A DNA stretch of 64,000 bases from Macrocystis pyrifera (Eukaryota; Sar; Phaeophyceae; Laminariales; Laminariaceae), in contig JASSKH010000046.1 of NCBI GenBank assembly GCA_031763025.1, positions 124,001 through 188,000 of the forward strand, given 5' to 3'. Position 1 is the first letter of the stretch. Each line of letters begins with the position of its first letter. Made by a program: the position numbers and the translations under genes. The notes beneath the pieces were generated by a model. It made no database searches, was not told the origin of the DNA, and was given only the letters and a program-made list of their open reading frames with translations. Shown here piece after piece: positions 1 through 10,865 of this stretch.

Positions 1-6
1 CCTCAC

Positions 7-247
7 CTCCCTTCCAGAACCTTGCCGTCCATGAATGACCACGTAAAGAAGTCCGACTCGGGATCTCCCAGCGTCGACAACGCGCAAAGCGTAGACTTTT
101 TGTAGGGCTCGGCAACGTAGGGCCACGGAGAGCCCGAGATGACCTTGTACTCGTTCCGCACAGTCATTCCCAGGGCCGAAACGCTCGGGAGGGTGCTGGG
201 GGTCACCGCTCCTGAGCCCCCGGCCTCCTTCTCCGCGAACTCTCCGC
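7..247 (-). CDS. host exon, gene continues off the left edge
   Basis: On the minus strand an open frame of about 80 codons has strongly GC-rich third positions. It ends in a good splice donor (GGGAG|GTGAGG) six bases from the window edge. A stop just upstream at its 5' end places the acceptor at AG before position 247, after a pyrimidine-rich stretch. The encoded segment includes TVRNEYKVISGSPWPYV and DFFTWSFMDGKVLEG. The pattern of a Tyr/Pro-rich strand followed by FTWSxxDG recalls an immunoglobulin- or PKD-like beta-sandwich, but I cannot name the family. The splice signals and codon bias make this one of the most credible host exons here. The rest of the gene lies left of position 1 and possibly to the right of 247; no partner exon was identified inside the window. 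Confidence 0.65.
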
Positions 248-384
248 CTTATCGCAGGCGACCGAGACGGAAACTAGGTGTCAGGAGACGGCAGGATACG
301 TCTGTGATAGAGGGGGGTTCAAGACTCAAGCTAGGTACTACATTGCGTTTAATTGGTGCCAAATACCAACTACCAGGTAGCTGC

Positions 385-494
385 TAATACGGGGAACCAT
401 AGTAAATAAGACCAAATATTGTTAGTAAAAACACTAATATATATGAGCTTTTGTGTGTACCGTGGGTCCTTTTTACTATGGCCCCCCGTAATAG
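385..494 (-). mobile_element. MITE family M, copy 1
   Basis: Member of a ~110-bp family whose ends are inverted (CTATTACGGGGGACCATAG at one end, its complement at the other). The centre reads ACCTACGGTACACAC, then a T/A-rich core, then ATATTTGGTCC; the direction of this centre sets the strand given here. No coding capacity. This copy is in the minority orientation and somewhat worn at its left end. Confidence 0.85.
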
Positions 495-739
495 TTCGGG
501 TATTTCTACTAGTAATAATTACATTGGGCCCCGCTCTCGTCTTAAGGTCTGAGCGATTCTCCTATTTCCGCCCAGTGTGTGGTAAAAAAAAACATACCAG
601 TATACATTCATAGCCATCGAAGTATCGCACGCAGCTCGCGAATATGAGTTTCAACGAAGTATCTGGACCTCACTCACAGCTGACGCAGTTGCTTCTATTT
701 CTTTATCTATTATTTTTTTGTTTAAACGATACTTGAGAC
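495..739. repeat. short dispersed repeat between two MITEs
   Basis: The stretch GTATCGCACGCAGCTCGCG at about 620, followed by an A/T-rich run, recurs in worn form near 50,725 (GTATCACACGCAGCTTGC) beside another MITE copy. CTCACAGCTGACG here also occurs at the edge of the palindrome at 13,538. No gene was seen. Confidence 0.4.
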
Positions 740-848
740 TGTAACGGGGGGGCATAGTAAATAGGACCTACCGTATACACGAAAACCTATATATTCACCT
801 ATCTTTACTAACAATATTTGGTCCGATTTACTATGGTTCCCCGTAATA
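740..848 (+). mobile_element. MITE family M, copy 2
   Basis: Both ends and the ATATTTGGTCC core are recognisable, with a lengthened G run in the left end. It lies in opposite orientation to copy 1, 245 bp away. Confidence 0.85.
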
Positions 849-1009
849 CACGTAGTTCAAGGAAGTGGGAGAGAAAATGCCGTCCACCGATCCCTCTCCG
901 TTAACTCCTTCGAGACCTCAGGTATGATAACGTTTTCGCTCATGGCCTACTGCAGGAGAAGCTTGAGCGCCCGGCAGCACGCTTACGCGTCATCTTGAGC
1001 CCGTGCCGT

Positions 1010-1010
<1 letters not shown>

Positions 1011-1067
<57 letters not shown>
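1011..1067 (+). repeat. poly-C tract, 57 C
   Basis: Uninterrupted run of C. Proline- or glycine-rich open frames across it are artefacts of the run. The preceding CCGTGCCGTAC resembles the G-rich motif (GGTAGGGG, reversed) of the U repeat. Run length in the assembly may not be exact. Confidence 0.9.
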
Positions 1068-1069
<2 letters not shown>

Positions 1070-1394
1070 GTGCATTCAACCATTGTAACTCGAACAACCA
1101 ACCATTGTACCACCCCCCACCGGCGCAACGACCGTTTTTTTTTTTTGCTGTAGTCGTCACGTCTTACCGCTATTCGTTCCCTCTGAGCTCCCAAGAGGGT
1201 GTTCAGCTGTGTTCTTTCAGGCGGGCGGCTTTGCGTCGCTACCTCCAGCTAGAAACCAGTCAGTCGTCCATTCCAGCAAATGGACCAACTCACAGTCTGA
1301 ACAATTCATACCTCGGAGAGACCATTGCTTCCCCCCTCCGTTGTCTACGTCTTTCAGTGCATATATATATATATATTCCTGATTATTTCTATGA

Positions 1395-1565
1395 CCTGTA
1401 TGATCTGTATGGTTTAGCTTATGCTGCCCGGTGGGAGCCGTAGAATCCGCATGACCTAGCGCACGAGTCCTGGGTTGGGTCTGTACCATGCAGGTCCCGC
1501 ACAATATGTGATAGCGGCAGGCGAGGAACTACAGCAGATTATCTACCGTAGATCATGATATGTTC
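1395..1565 (-). repeat. fragment of long repeat L
   Basis: Matches the minus-strand L copy at about 17,610-17,770 and the reverse complement of 3,420-3,560: shared pieces include GGTCCCGCACAA, GGCGAGGAACTA and the ATCTACxGTAGATCAT end. About 75 percent alike by eye. Confidence 0.55.
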
Positions 1566-2302
1566 GGGGGGGTGTCACCATTTAGGTGTGGGGGGTCATA
1601 CGCATATTCTGTGTCTCTGACGTCTCCCCAAATTTACGTCTCCCAGCATATTGGATCCGGGGTGGCGGTCAGTAGCGCTCACGGTTTCGCCAACATTCGG
1701 CAATAATGGTTGATAGATACGTACTGCCTGGTAGTCCACAAAAAAAAAAAAAAAACTCGTTGAACTTGCGCTATATCGGAGTAACGTACTAGGAGTGGCC
1801 GGAGTTCGTAGAGGTTGCATGTTGTGACGCTTAGCCCGCGCTTCGCTAATGGTTGATAGTGCACGCATTGAGACGATTTCGGGTTAAGGAACCCCGTCAT
1901 TCAGAAAACATTTTGGCGGAAATGTGCTACCTGGTACGTTTATCGTTGAACGCTCACTTCATGATCTACACTCCTCAGGGCAGATACATAGGCGCCTCAT
2001 AGGTACGGGCCAGTTCATCTTTTGCCGGTTCAGCCTTCGACACAATCTCTACAGGTGTAAGGTATAGCACACGTTTCCCTCGGTTGTGTCTGTGCAGGGC
2101 CAATCCTTACACAACCCTCTCTCAAAAGGTAGGCAAAGGACTATGACTACGTGATCTACAGTACTAGACTACGAGGGGGTGTGGAGTCTTCTATGTACGG
2201 AGTCTCCACAGGACCGGATCCCCTACAGGTGCTCCACGTTCCTCAAGACCACGCCGTTCCATATGGAAACCCTTTACATCACGACCTACCCGGCCGCTTG
2301 AA
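1566..2302. other. gene-poor spacer
   Basis: No credible exon. It holds a 16-base A run (1,740-1,755) and, at 1,905-1,935, the short module TTTTGGCGGAAATGTGCTACC. That module recurs at 29,997, 40,615 and 44,270 (TTTTGGCCGAAACGTGCTACC type) and belongs to the worn repeat background. Confidence 0.5.
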
Positions 2303-2894
2303 AACATAAGGTACAAATATTCTGGTTGCGCGAGATTCTAGTAGTGACATATTGTTATTATTTACCGGGTGGTACTTAATGGTGGGTTGAACGGAGATAG
2401 GACAGAGGAGCCATGCCTTGTAGGGGTGGTGCCTTGCTAGTTTTGGAGGTCATACTCATATGAGGAGCTCGATATCGCACCCGAAATATAATGTTGAAGA
2501 CGTTTGTGTTCACGCAGACCAGTCACCTTTTATATGCTCTGGACATGGAAGAAACGCACAAAGTAGCGTTCTGACCGTCAGTTGCTCACTTAAGGAGCCC
2601 GGTCGTCCAGAAAAAATAGGCCCAAAAAGATCATCTCCCGCATACCGTGGGACTAGCCGGAGCAAAAAAAAACAGATGCGAGAGCAGGGCTAGGAAAACG
2701 TCGGGGCAGCCTCAAGATCAGAGTTAAGAACTGGGACTGCACGCGACGACGCTTATTGAATTGGTAGTACGTAAGAAAGCCTTTTGGTAGGACTAAAAAC
2801 AGTGAAGAAGGGTGCACTCTGCTTCACGCAGCGGTTGTATCCCGTCCCTAAATAGAATTTTCTGAGCGGTGCCGCCACGTTCGTTTGGTACATG

Positions 2895-2916
2895 TCATCA
2901 GCATCAGCAACAGCAT

Positions 2917-2951
<35 letters not shown>

Positions 2952-2952
2952 T
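2895..2952 (+). repeat. CAG/AGC microsatellite
   Basis: CAGCAG repeats with a CAT-containing start, inserted in L copy 1 and absent from the matching place in copy 2, so it arose after the copies separated. Confidence 0.9.
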
Positions 2953-3003
2953 TTAGAGTATTAACTGCTAGCCAAACTTGCAGCACTGATATATACACAG
3001 TAT

Positions 3004-3426
3004 TTGCAAGTACAGTACATTGACAAAGGGCGCGGAATTGTGGGCCTAGGCTTCCAGGTTAAAACAAAAACACGTGTGCGCATTTTTTGTGACAATTTAC
3101 TTGCATACTTGACGAATAATGCTCAAGCTTACACGCCAGAGAGTTGTGTCTCTCATGAGCATGAGAAAGAAGGAGCAATGGGCACCAACTGGAGTAGCCC
3201 GTGGTCCAAACCGGAAGCAGGCAAAGAAAAGGGATACACGCCGCGCATCAGGGTTCCGATTTTTGTTGTTTTTTTTTCCATGTCTGTATTTTTTCGTTCA
3301 GGGAATGATTATGAGCGATCAACGCTGAAGCTCGTGCTGTACATTGTCGGATGGCCCAATCACAATATTTCACGCCTCGCACACATAGATGATGACCTAT
3401 CTGATCTGTCTACAGATAGAACATGA
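3004..3426 (+). pseudogene. ORF of long repeat L, copy 1
   Basis: An open frame that aligns with the ORF at 17,850-18,239: shared GKGR.VV.LGF, CDNLLAY..NNA.AY...SCVS and GKEKG.T..IRV. It keeps the CDNLLAY block but diverges in the middle and at the end. It probably decayed along with its repeat. The family is not recognised. Confidence 0.35.
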
Positions 3427-4264
3427 TCTAGTTCCTCACCTGCCGTCATGAGAGATGTGCAGTGTGACCTGGGTATACCACATATTCGAAAAAAGAAAAA
3501 CATGCGCCAGATAATGGCAGATTATGCGGGTCCCACCAGGCGACAGGATGAGCCACCACTGCTTTAGACCATGCAACCCCGGGCCTACTGTAGTCCTATC
3601 TGCTTTGAAAGGTCTAGATCATCAGGTAGGAATAATCTTTAGATGATGTGTAGACGCAAGTGGGAGTGATCTGTAGATGACCAGTAGATGACCTATCTGA
3701 GGCGTACAATACCAGAAAGTGAGCGTTTTTAGTGTATCTCGGTATTCGTCTTTCGGGGAATGTTTTATGAGTTATCAGCGTTGAAGCTCATGCTGCTGCA
3801 CATTAAGGCCGGGTAGCAACCGCAAGAGCAACAATACCATTAGCAACAATAAAACAAGATTGATTCGTGTTTCCAGGGTACTACCTACTACCCTTTTTCG
3901 GAGCGGGTTACAAGAAACGGGAGGGCTGGCCGAGGCATGAGATTCTCCTTTGAGATAATTTGTGTTCGACACAAGTTTCAGTACATCGGCTACAACAACT
4001 TGATGTAGTCTACTGTAAAATCTCGCAGCGGACGAGTAGCGTTCCCCGTAACAGCTCTCTCGGTGGACTTTTGCACTCTGTTAGTGCACCTACGTGGACG
4101 GAGCCTGGGTGCTGACCCGAGCGGGACTTCTTCCGTCGAATGACGTGCGGGCTACACGAATTTCAGTGCAACGGCTGCTGAAGCCACTTGTTTGTCCTCG
4201 GTGATTTCTTTCACTGCTGTAGATATGAGATTGTAGGCAGCTTTCTATTCTAGTGCCAGGTTTC

Positions 4265-4375
4265 TTCTTACGGGGGACCATAGTTAATAGGACCTACGGT
4301 GCACACAAACAACCTTATATTTCCATATTTTTACTTTCAATATTTGGTCCTATTTACTATGGGCCCCCGTAATGG
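4265..4375 (+). mobile_element. MITE family M, copy 3
   Basis: Inserted in L copy 1. The same place in L copy 2 (about 16,945 on the minus strand) has no MITE, so this is a filled and empty site pair. Confidence 0.85.
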
Positions 4376-4689
4376 TTGCTTCTCTGTACCTGATACTTTG
4401 TACCTGATACTCCGTATCTTCTGATTAATAGGCGTATACCAGTAAAACTTACCGGCTCTACGAATAAAGCAAAAATCGGGATTCCGGTAAAGGCTAGGAT
4501 TCGTGTTTGAGAAAGGGATTTTTCCACGCTTTCACAGCAGTAACTTTCATCTAACAGCTCCCGAACGTATGATTTTCCTGAAAGTTCTGGGCTGAGCTTC
4601 TGTTGGAGTTCATTCTTACGCTCGTATAGTAGAGGGCCTATGTAGTTTTCCTACAAGCTACCGTTGTTTCGGATGGCGTTAGATATCGG

Positions 4690-4975
4690 ATATCGGATAT
4701 CGATATCGGAGTCGAGTTCGATAGGGTGCAGATTAACCTAAACAAATTACGATAGTATTCGATACGACTTCGATATTTGAAACATACTATTACGGAGGAC
4801 CATAGTAAACAGCACCTACGGTACACACAAAAACCTATATATTTACTTATTCTTACTAACAAAATTCGGTCCTATGTACTATTAGTATGGTCCCTCGTAA
4901 TAGGTAAAAGGCTTCGTTCAGTGTCAGCATTAAAAACACGGGGATGCTAGGGAATGGAGGGGAAAACCCGTTCGA
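4690..4975 (+). repeat. GATATC-rich duplicated unit, filled
   Basis: Starts with overlapping GATATCGATATC-type palindromes, runs through GAGTTCGATAGGGTGCAGAT, is interrupted by MITE copy 4, and resumes at GGCTTCGTTCAGTGTCAGC. The unit recurs without the MITE at 5,290-5,480. Its first part also ends L (14,595-14,680, minus). Confidence 0.65.
4787..4903 (+). mobile_element. MITE family M, copy 4
   Basis: Flanked by TA on both sides. It interrupts a locally duplicated unit whose second copy (5,290-5,480) lacks it. A short extra TACTATTAG lies inside the right end, as in copy 5. Confidence 0.88.
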
Positions 4976-5215
4976 GTATTCGATATGTCGATGTATCGAA
5001 AGTCCGATATTTGGATATATCGATATATGCCATATGTCGAAGCTTTCGATACGATGTCCCAATCTCAGTCTCCGGTCCTGCCTCGCGCGAGGCTGAGGAT
5101 TCAACATAGATCGGCCCAAGGCCCATGAGAAAGCCTCGTGTGTCGATGCACACAAATATATCGAATACAATAGTTGTGGCTCAAGCCTATTGCTTTGGAG
5201 GCACCAAGGACAAAA

Positions 5216-5238
5216 CTAAACTAAACTAAACTAAACTA
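5216..5238 (+). repeat. AAACT pentanucleotide repeat
   Basis: Four to five tandem ACTAA/AAACT units. Confidence 0.85.
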
Positions 5239-5289
5239 GACCAACTACTACTGTACCAGTAGATTGCTGGAGGTATAGTGCTGTGTAGG

Positions 5290-5480
5290 GTCTGGTGTTG
5301 AATGTCGATATCGGAATCGAGTCCGACATACACGGTACAGATTTAACGAAAAAAACTACCTCGTGCGAACGTACTATATACGATTTCAATATTTGATGCA
5401 TCGAAGGTTTCGTTGAGTGTCAGCACAAAAATCACGGGGATGCCGGGGGGATGAAGGGGAACACACGTTCGATACGGGAG
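5290..5480 (+). repeat. GATATC-rich duplicated unit, empty
   Basis: Second copy of the unit at 4,690-4,975 (ATCGGAATCGAGTCCGACAT, TTTCGTTGAGTGTCAGCAC, CACGGGGATGC) without the MITE insertion. Confidence 0.65.
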
Positions 5481-6631
5481 TGGTTCCAGCGACAGCCGAG
5501 GCTTAACTTCTTCGCACGTTTTCACTTTGGTTTTTGAGAGTTGGAAAGCGCAATTTGGCTGGGTTGGGCGTCATGACCACACGAAAAAAGCTCACACCTG
5601 GACTGTTTTTCAACACAAATATTTGTGCGTCGTCTAGGTACATTTTTCCCAATTTTCTGATTTTTTTGGCAACTTTGATCATCCCAAACGGACAAAAAAA
5701 CAATAATTGTCTCAAAAACGCTGGGGCGTGAAGTTTTTTTTTACTGTTATTAAGCACGACCCTGCCAAATTTCCAGCCTAAAAAACATAGTTCCAAAAAA
5801 GGATTCTAGCGAAATGTTTTGGTTTGCCCAGGGTTTCCAAAGAGCTCAATACCGTGTTCTACTGTAGTATTCGTCAGGCGTTACGTCCTTGTACGGCCAC
5901 CAAAAGAAAACAACAAGTATGTACGCCGTAGTGTCTATAGATTTGTTTCAACATGTCTATAATAGTGTCGATTTACTCAGCGTATTGGTTGATATACGGC
6001 CGGAAAAGCTTAAAAGATGGCAATGACACGTGCGATGAAGCGCGAACCGTAGGTCACTCGTGCAATAACGAGGCCATTCGAAACTCGTAGTACACGCGAT
6101 CGAAGTGCGTGTCACTTTTTGTTGTGTATGTCTTTCGAATTGCGTTGTTTATTATCATTTTCTGTGGCTTGGAAGGGAGATGAGCAGCTGACTGACATGT
6201 CTACCGCATTATCCGATTGAAAAAGGTTGGGTGTGGGGCGGAAAAATTCACGAATACCTGGCCCAGCGAGCGACCGCTGTCCAGGTGCAAGCCACGGGCC
6301 CTGCCTGTTCGCGTGTCCTACCAGTCTGCCAGCACCGTTCCGTGCGGCATCCACTTGGTACTCCCACAAGCGCGATTAACCAAATACTGTAGTGCCATCT
6401 GCTGCTGTCGAAGTGAGCTATTCATTTTAATACGTACTACTGATACGTACCCAGCCAAAGAATACGAACCATAACGCCTAATTCTCTCTACAACAAACTA
6501 CATATTATTATCATATCGGTTCCCGATCCCTAATAATATTTTCGTTTATTATGACACACAGCTGACACAGCTCAGACAGCTCAGACAGCTCAGAGCAGGC
6601 AAACACGACTTTCGACGAAAATTCTCGACGT
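5481..6631. other. A/T-rich spacer, no clear gene
   Basis: Open frames here lack codon bias. One weak candidate is minus-strand 6,250-6,369, reading WEYQVDAARNGAG and ending in a donor-like GGGCCAG|GTATTC, but it has no acceptor or partner. At 6,119-6,174 a stretch resembles 14,830-14,882 (TTGTTGTGTAT..TTCGAATTG). Confidence 0.4.
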
Positions 6632-6890
6632 CACTCACCAACGGCGCCCGGAAAAAAAAAATGTGAACCGTCACAGATTTATTTTCGCTACGTAGACAGG
6701 GGGGAGGTTATACTATTAATAGAATCAGGTGAAAATAATTGAAAAAATATAAAAAACGATCCTTTTTTTCTTATTTCATCATGTGATCACAGCGGTTGCA
6801 ACGGCTTTCCATTCCGACCTCTGACCTCTGAGGGTGTGGCAGGTGTGTCTCGTCTTCTCTTTTTCACGGACGGCCCTGATGTCTCACACA
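6632..6890 (+). repeat. dispersed repeat R2, copy 1
   Basis: Matches the reverse complement of 52,168-52,402. Flanking parts are about three-quarters alike with indels, but bases 6,797-6,879 (83 bp, from TGCAACGGCTTTCC to CGGACGGCCCTGA) are identical in both copies. No open reading frame is supported. Confidence 0.8.
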
Positions 6891-8067
6891 CCTGTTTTTG
6901 GATTTTATATATATATACGAGTATCTACGTACAACAGGACTGCAAGCTAGCTGTACACTTACAAAAATTATTGCCGTGCGTACAGAAAAAAAGGTGATGC
7001 ACGAGTATGTGGCATGTGACACATGCTGGCGGCAATTTGACATCAGCCATCAGTACACCGGCAGCAGCAGAGGTCAGGAGCATAGGACCACACCGCTAAT
7101 TACACAGCAGTGCCAGGCATTTGATAACTGCTGCTGCTGCTGCTGTACCGCCGTACCGCCGTACCGCACGGAGGTCTGAGATGATGACTCTGCACGGCTC
7201 TGCCGCTTTTTTTGCTACTTGGTGGCAATTCCGTGGCTGCTGTTCTGCTATTCTGCTGTAGACACATACATGTATACATACCCACGAGTGAGAAATATCA
7301 TGATAATAAAATAACATATTACGGCTCACTTTAGGAGGATCGTACGCAAATGGGACTATGAATAAGAACACGCGCTCAGTGGCGAGCACTCCAAGACTTA
7401 CATGATACACTAACCTACCTGGAATATAGGGTGTGTATGGCACGAAACAAATGGAAACGGGGCCAAACTCGCCATGATGTCGGATTCCAAAACAAACTAT
7501 TAATACGTACTCGTAGCGGGTTGAGATTTTGTCACAAATACATTAAAACATACCTGTTATTTTTTTCCAGTTTTATTCAACTCGATTTTGGTATACCCCC
7601 CCTCCCGCAACAAAAAATTGGGTTTCGATTTTTTTTTTTTGTGTACCCTTGACCACAGGTATAAATAACTTACTTTGGAGGTTGGTTGTTGAAGGCAAGG
7701 CAAGGCAAGGCAAGGCAAGGCAAGGCAAGGATGGTTTGTTCCCAGAATGGGACTGCACGCAGTTCTGAAAGGAAGGATAAAAGGTGAAAGGCTTTCTTTG
7801 ATTACTGTATGTATGTATGGTATGTACTCGTACGAGTAGGGGCAAACGTATAACACGATGTGGACAGGTGATAATGATGTAACGCGGCGATACATTAGTT
7901 AGTTGCCTTGCGTCCCTGTTGTACTCGTATGTATGTAGGCCTTGTAACACGTGTCTTGCTGATCATGATCATTTTTTCCTTGATTACAAGGGCCTGGTGT
8001 GCTCTCAAGAGAACACGACAGAATATCGTCGCTTCCACAGTGTATACAAGAGTATATGTACGAGATG
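6891..8067. other. microsatellite-rich spacer
   Basis: Contains a TA run (6,906-6,917), CTG repeats (7,130-7,145), a CCGTACCGCCGTACC tract, and eight GGCAA units (7,692-7,730). No gene was recognised. Confidence 0.55.
7692..7730 (+). repeat. GGCAA pentanucleotide repeat
   Basis: About eight perfect tandem units. Confidence 0.92.
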
Positions 8068-8183
8068 CTATTGCGGAGGGCCTTAGTTAATAGGACCTAC
8101 GGTACACACAAAACCTATGTATTTACTCATTCTTAAAAACACTATTTGGTCCTATTTACTATTAATATGGTCCCCCGTAATAG
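8068..8183 (+). mobile_element. MITE family M, copy 5
   Basis: TA on both flanks. Carries the TACTATTAATATGG variant of the right end seen also in copies 4 and 8. Confidence 0.88.
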
Positions 8184-8223
8184 CTTTATTATTAATAATT
8201 GTACCAGGTGTTTGTTTACTCTA

Positions 8224-8995
8224 CAGGTAGTGTTAGAGGGAATGGGGGGAGGGGTAACAGCAGGAGGGGTAGAGGGAACACCGTACAAGTGTATGGGGGC
8301 AGGGGGGGGAACAGGAGGAGTAGAGGGGAAACCGCGGTAGAAGAGAGTAGCAGAGAGACCGCAGAGAGGGTAGCAAGGTACCAGGTCGACTAATAGGTTG
8401 GACTTTTCTTTGCTACTCGTACCGCCAACTGCTGCGGCCGTTCGGTATGCATTTTGATTTTTTTTCCCTTCTTATCCTTATGAAAGGAGTACTACATAGT
8501 GGGTGGGTGACGAGCGTATTTTGGCCCACTCACTATTGCTCTTTTTACTTAGTTAAGTGTTCACCGGGATGCATAGTTCCCTTTTTCCTTCTCGTATCTT
8601 TCCCCTTGCACGTCCCTTTTGGCTCATGCTCGGGGTAAGTATGTATGTGTCTGAGCTTCGGCTTCCCATTTTATTTATGTATTTGGGATTCTTCTCCTTT
8701 TCTCTTTCTTTTTCTTTTTCTTTTTCTTTTTCGGTTTGGTTTCTTTGTTGCTTCTCTTTCTTTATGGTGTATTTTGGTTGCTGGCGTATGTATGTATGTT
8801 GTGTCGGCCGCACCTAGTGCGAAGGCATGGTATTACGTAGGCTATTAATGCATTACGGTGTGTTATCTCTGTGTCGTAGTCTGTGACCACAGAGCTCGTA
8901 TCTTTCTAGGGTGAAGAATCAGCACGGACACTGGGCTTGCTGGATGTCGACGAGTAGAAGAACGGTTTAATGAGAAGAACACACACACACACACG
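8224..8995 (+). repeat. 0.77-kb direct repeat D, copy 1
   Basis: About 93 percent identical to 9,918-10,697. Both begin at CAGGTAGTGTTAGAGGGAAT and end in a CA run. Internal landmarks are a purine-rich GGGG/AACAGG start, ACTGCTGCGGCCGTTCGGTA, GGGGTAAGTATG, a CTTTTT tract and TGTGACCACAGAGCTCG. The TGTTAGAG start recalls LTR ends, but I see no matching CA end with target duplication, so a solo LTR is only a possibility; a plain duplication explains it equally well. No gene is supported. Confidence 0.8.
8702..8734 (+). repeat. CTTTTT microsatellite
   Basis: Five to six CTTTTT units inside D copy 1, nearly absent from the same place in copy 2. Confidence 0.85.
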
Positions 8996-9512
8996 GCTTC
9001 TTTACGTTCTTTTCTCTCTCGACATTGACTTCAACATGCAACATTCTCGAATTTACTGCAAGATAGAAAACACCACATTAACTTCAATATGAAAACAAGG
9101 AAAACAAGCGACGACACAAAAAGTCAAAATATGGATGCTCAAAAAAACTGGACCCAAAAAATCAAAATCTCGTCCAAACCGGGAGCCGATTCCACTCAGT
9201 TCAATCTAAAAAAAACGAAAAAGATTGTTGGTTCCGAAAAAAAAAACAACAAGATGTTGAAAAAAGGTCGACTCAGAATCGAAATCCCGTCGTAAACTCC
9301 TGCGTACAGGAGGACAGCGGCAGTTGCCTGTATACGTATGATTCGTGCATACGCCGTCAAATATTATACCATAGGTACAACAGGTACGGTTTCATATGTG
9401 CGGTAGCAGCAGACAGCAGTAGTGGTAGTATTATATATACGCCAGGTACACATACACAGCAGCAGCAGCAGCAGCAGTGTGGTCATACGCGGGCGGCTCA
9501 TTTTGCGTGATA
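8996..9512. other. A-rich spacer between D copies
   Basis: A-rich on the plus strand (9,089-9,290) with a lysine-rich open frame due to composition only, then a CAG microsatellite at 9,455-9,477. Confidence 0.5.
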
Positions 9513-9624
9513 CTATTACGGGGGTCCATAGTTAATAGGACCTATGGTAAACATAAAAACCTACATATTTCACCTATATTTACTAACACTATTTGGTCCT
9601 GTTAACTATGGACCCCCGTAATAG
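9513..9624 (+). mobile_element. MITE family M, copy 6 (GTTAAC subfamily)
   Basis: Belongs with copies 16 and 18: right end reads GTTAACTATGGACCCCCG, and the centre has CCTATGGTA and ACATAAAAACC. TA on both flanks. Confidence 0.9.
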
Positions 9625-9649
9625 TGGTATTTATAGTACTAATAGTATA

Positions 9650-9833
9650 GTAGCAGTAGTAGTAGCAGGAGTAGGAGTAGTAGTAATATTAATAGTAGTA
9701 GTAGCAGTAGCAGTAGCAGCAGTAGTAGTAGTAGTACTAGCAGTAGTAGTAGTAATTAGTAGTGGTAGTAGTAGTAGCAGTAGCAGTAGGAGTAGTACTA
9801 GCAGTAGTAGTAGTAGTAGTAGTAGTAAGTAAT
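9650..9833 (+). repeat. AGT/AGC compound microsatellite
   Basis: About 180 bp of GTA, GTAGCA and close variants directly after MITE copy 6. Valine- or serine-rich frames here are composition artefacts. Confidence 0.93.
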
Positions 9834-9917
9834 AGTAGACACACACAGCATGTACAGTTCATGGGCAGGTGGCACGAGGCTGAGGCAAAGCTGAGTAGAC
9901 AGCGCCATGCATCCGCT

Positions 9918-10697
9918 GCAGGTAGTGTTAGAGGGAATGGGGGGAGGGGGTAACAGCAGGAGGGGTAGAAGGAACACCGTACAAGTGTATGGGGGCAGGG
10001 GGGGGAACAGGAGGAGTAGAAGGGAAACCGCGGTAGAAGAGAGTAGCAGAGAGACCGCAGATAGGGTAGCAAGGTACCAGGCCGACTAATAGGTCGGACT
10101 TTTCTTTGCTACTCGTACCGCCAACTGCTGCGGCCGTTCGGTATGTATTTTGATTTTTTTCCGTGACTTAACTTTTTCCTATATTTTTCCCTTCTTACCC
10201 TTATGAAAGAAGTACTACATAGTGGGTGGGTGACGAGCGTATTTTGGCCCACTCATTATTGCTCCTTTTACTTTCACCGGGATGCATAGTCCCCTTTTTC
10301 CTTCTCGTATCTTTCCCCTTGCACGTCCCTTTTGGCTCATGCCCGGGGTAAGTATGTGCCTGAGCTTTGGCTTCCCATTTTATTTATTCATTTGGGATTC
10401 TTCTCATTTTTTTTATTGTTCTTTTTCGGTTTGGTTTCTTTGTTGCTTCTCTTTCTTTATGGTGTATTTTGGTTGCTGGCGTATGTATGTATGTTGTGTC
10501 GGCCGCACCTACTGCGAAGGCATGTGTTATTGCGTAGGCTATTAATGCATTACGGTGTGTTATCTCTGTGTCGTAGTCTGTGACCACAGAGCTCGTATCT
10601 TTCTAGGGTGAAGACTCAGCACGGGCACTGGGCATGGCTTGCTGGATGTCGACGAGTAGAAGAACGGTTTAATGTGAAGATCACACACACACACTGC
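9918..10697 (+). repeat. 0.77-kb direct repeat D, copy 2
   Basis: See 8,224-8,995. Differs by a ~40-bp extra pyrimidine-rich piece near 10,160, a shorter CTTTTT tract and a few small indels. It keeps the GGGGTAAGTATG splice-donor-like site. Confidence 0.8.
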
Positions 10698-10865
10698 CGG
10701 CCCGCTTATAAAGGTCAGGTACTACCTGGTATCCCACAACAAGAAAGTCAGCCTGGAAAATGGACGAAAAACGTAAAAAGCTCTCAGCCTAATCAGTGCT
10801 TAAGCTCCAAGAAAGTTGACCCCTTCCTGTACATGTGACTGGCCTGGGCCCAGAGGCAAGATTCA

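Larger units (their letters stand above)
2303..4758 (+). repeat. long repeat L, copy 1 (short form)
   Basis: About 2.4 kb that can be followed, with gaps, against the reverse complement of 14,595-18,828. Matching anchors in order are GGTACAAATATTC (2,312), TTGTAGGGGTGGT (2,418), TTGCTCAC-TAAGGAG (2,582), GAGCGGTGCCGCC (2,860), CTGATATATACACAGTA, TGTGACAATTTACTTGCATAC, CAGGATGAGCCACCACTGC, GCACATTAAGGCCGG, TGCGGGCTA and ATATCGGATATCGATATC (4,690). Its first ~300 bp are a U unit. Relative to the other copy it has gained a CAG microsatellite (2,895-2,950) and MITE copy 3, and it lacks the ~2-kb recombinase-bearing segment. Mostly non-coding; one worn open frame matches the ORF of copy 2. Confidence 0.8.

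Noticed and set aside
1003-1443. Proline-rich open frame
   Set aside because: Produced by the 57-C run.
9593-9832. Valine/serine-rich open frame
   Set aside because: Microsatellite artefact.
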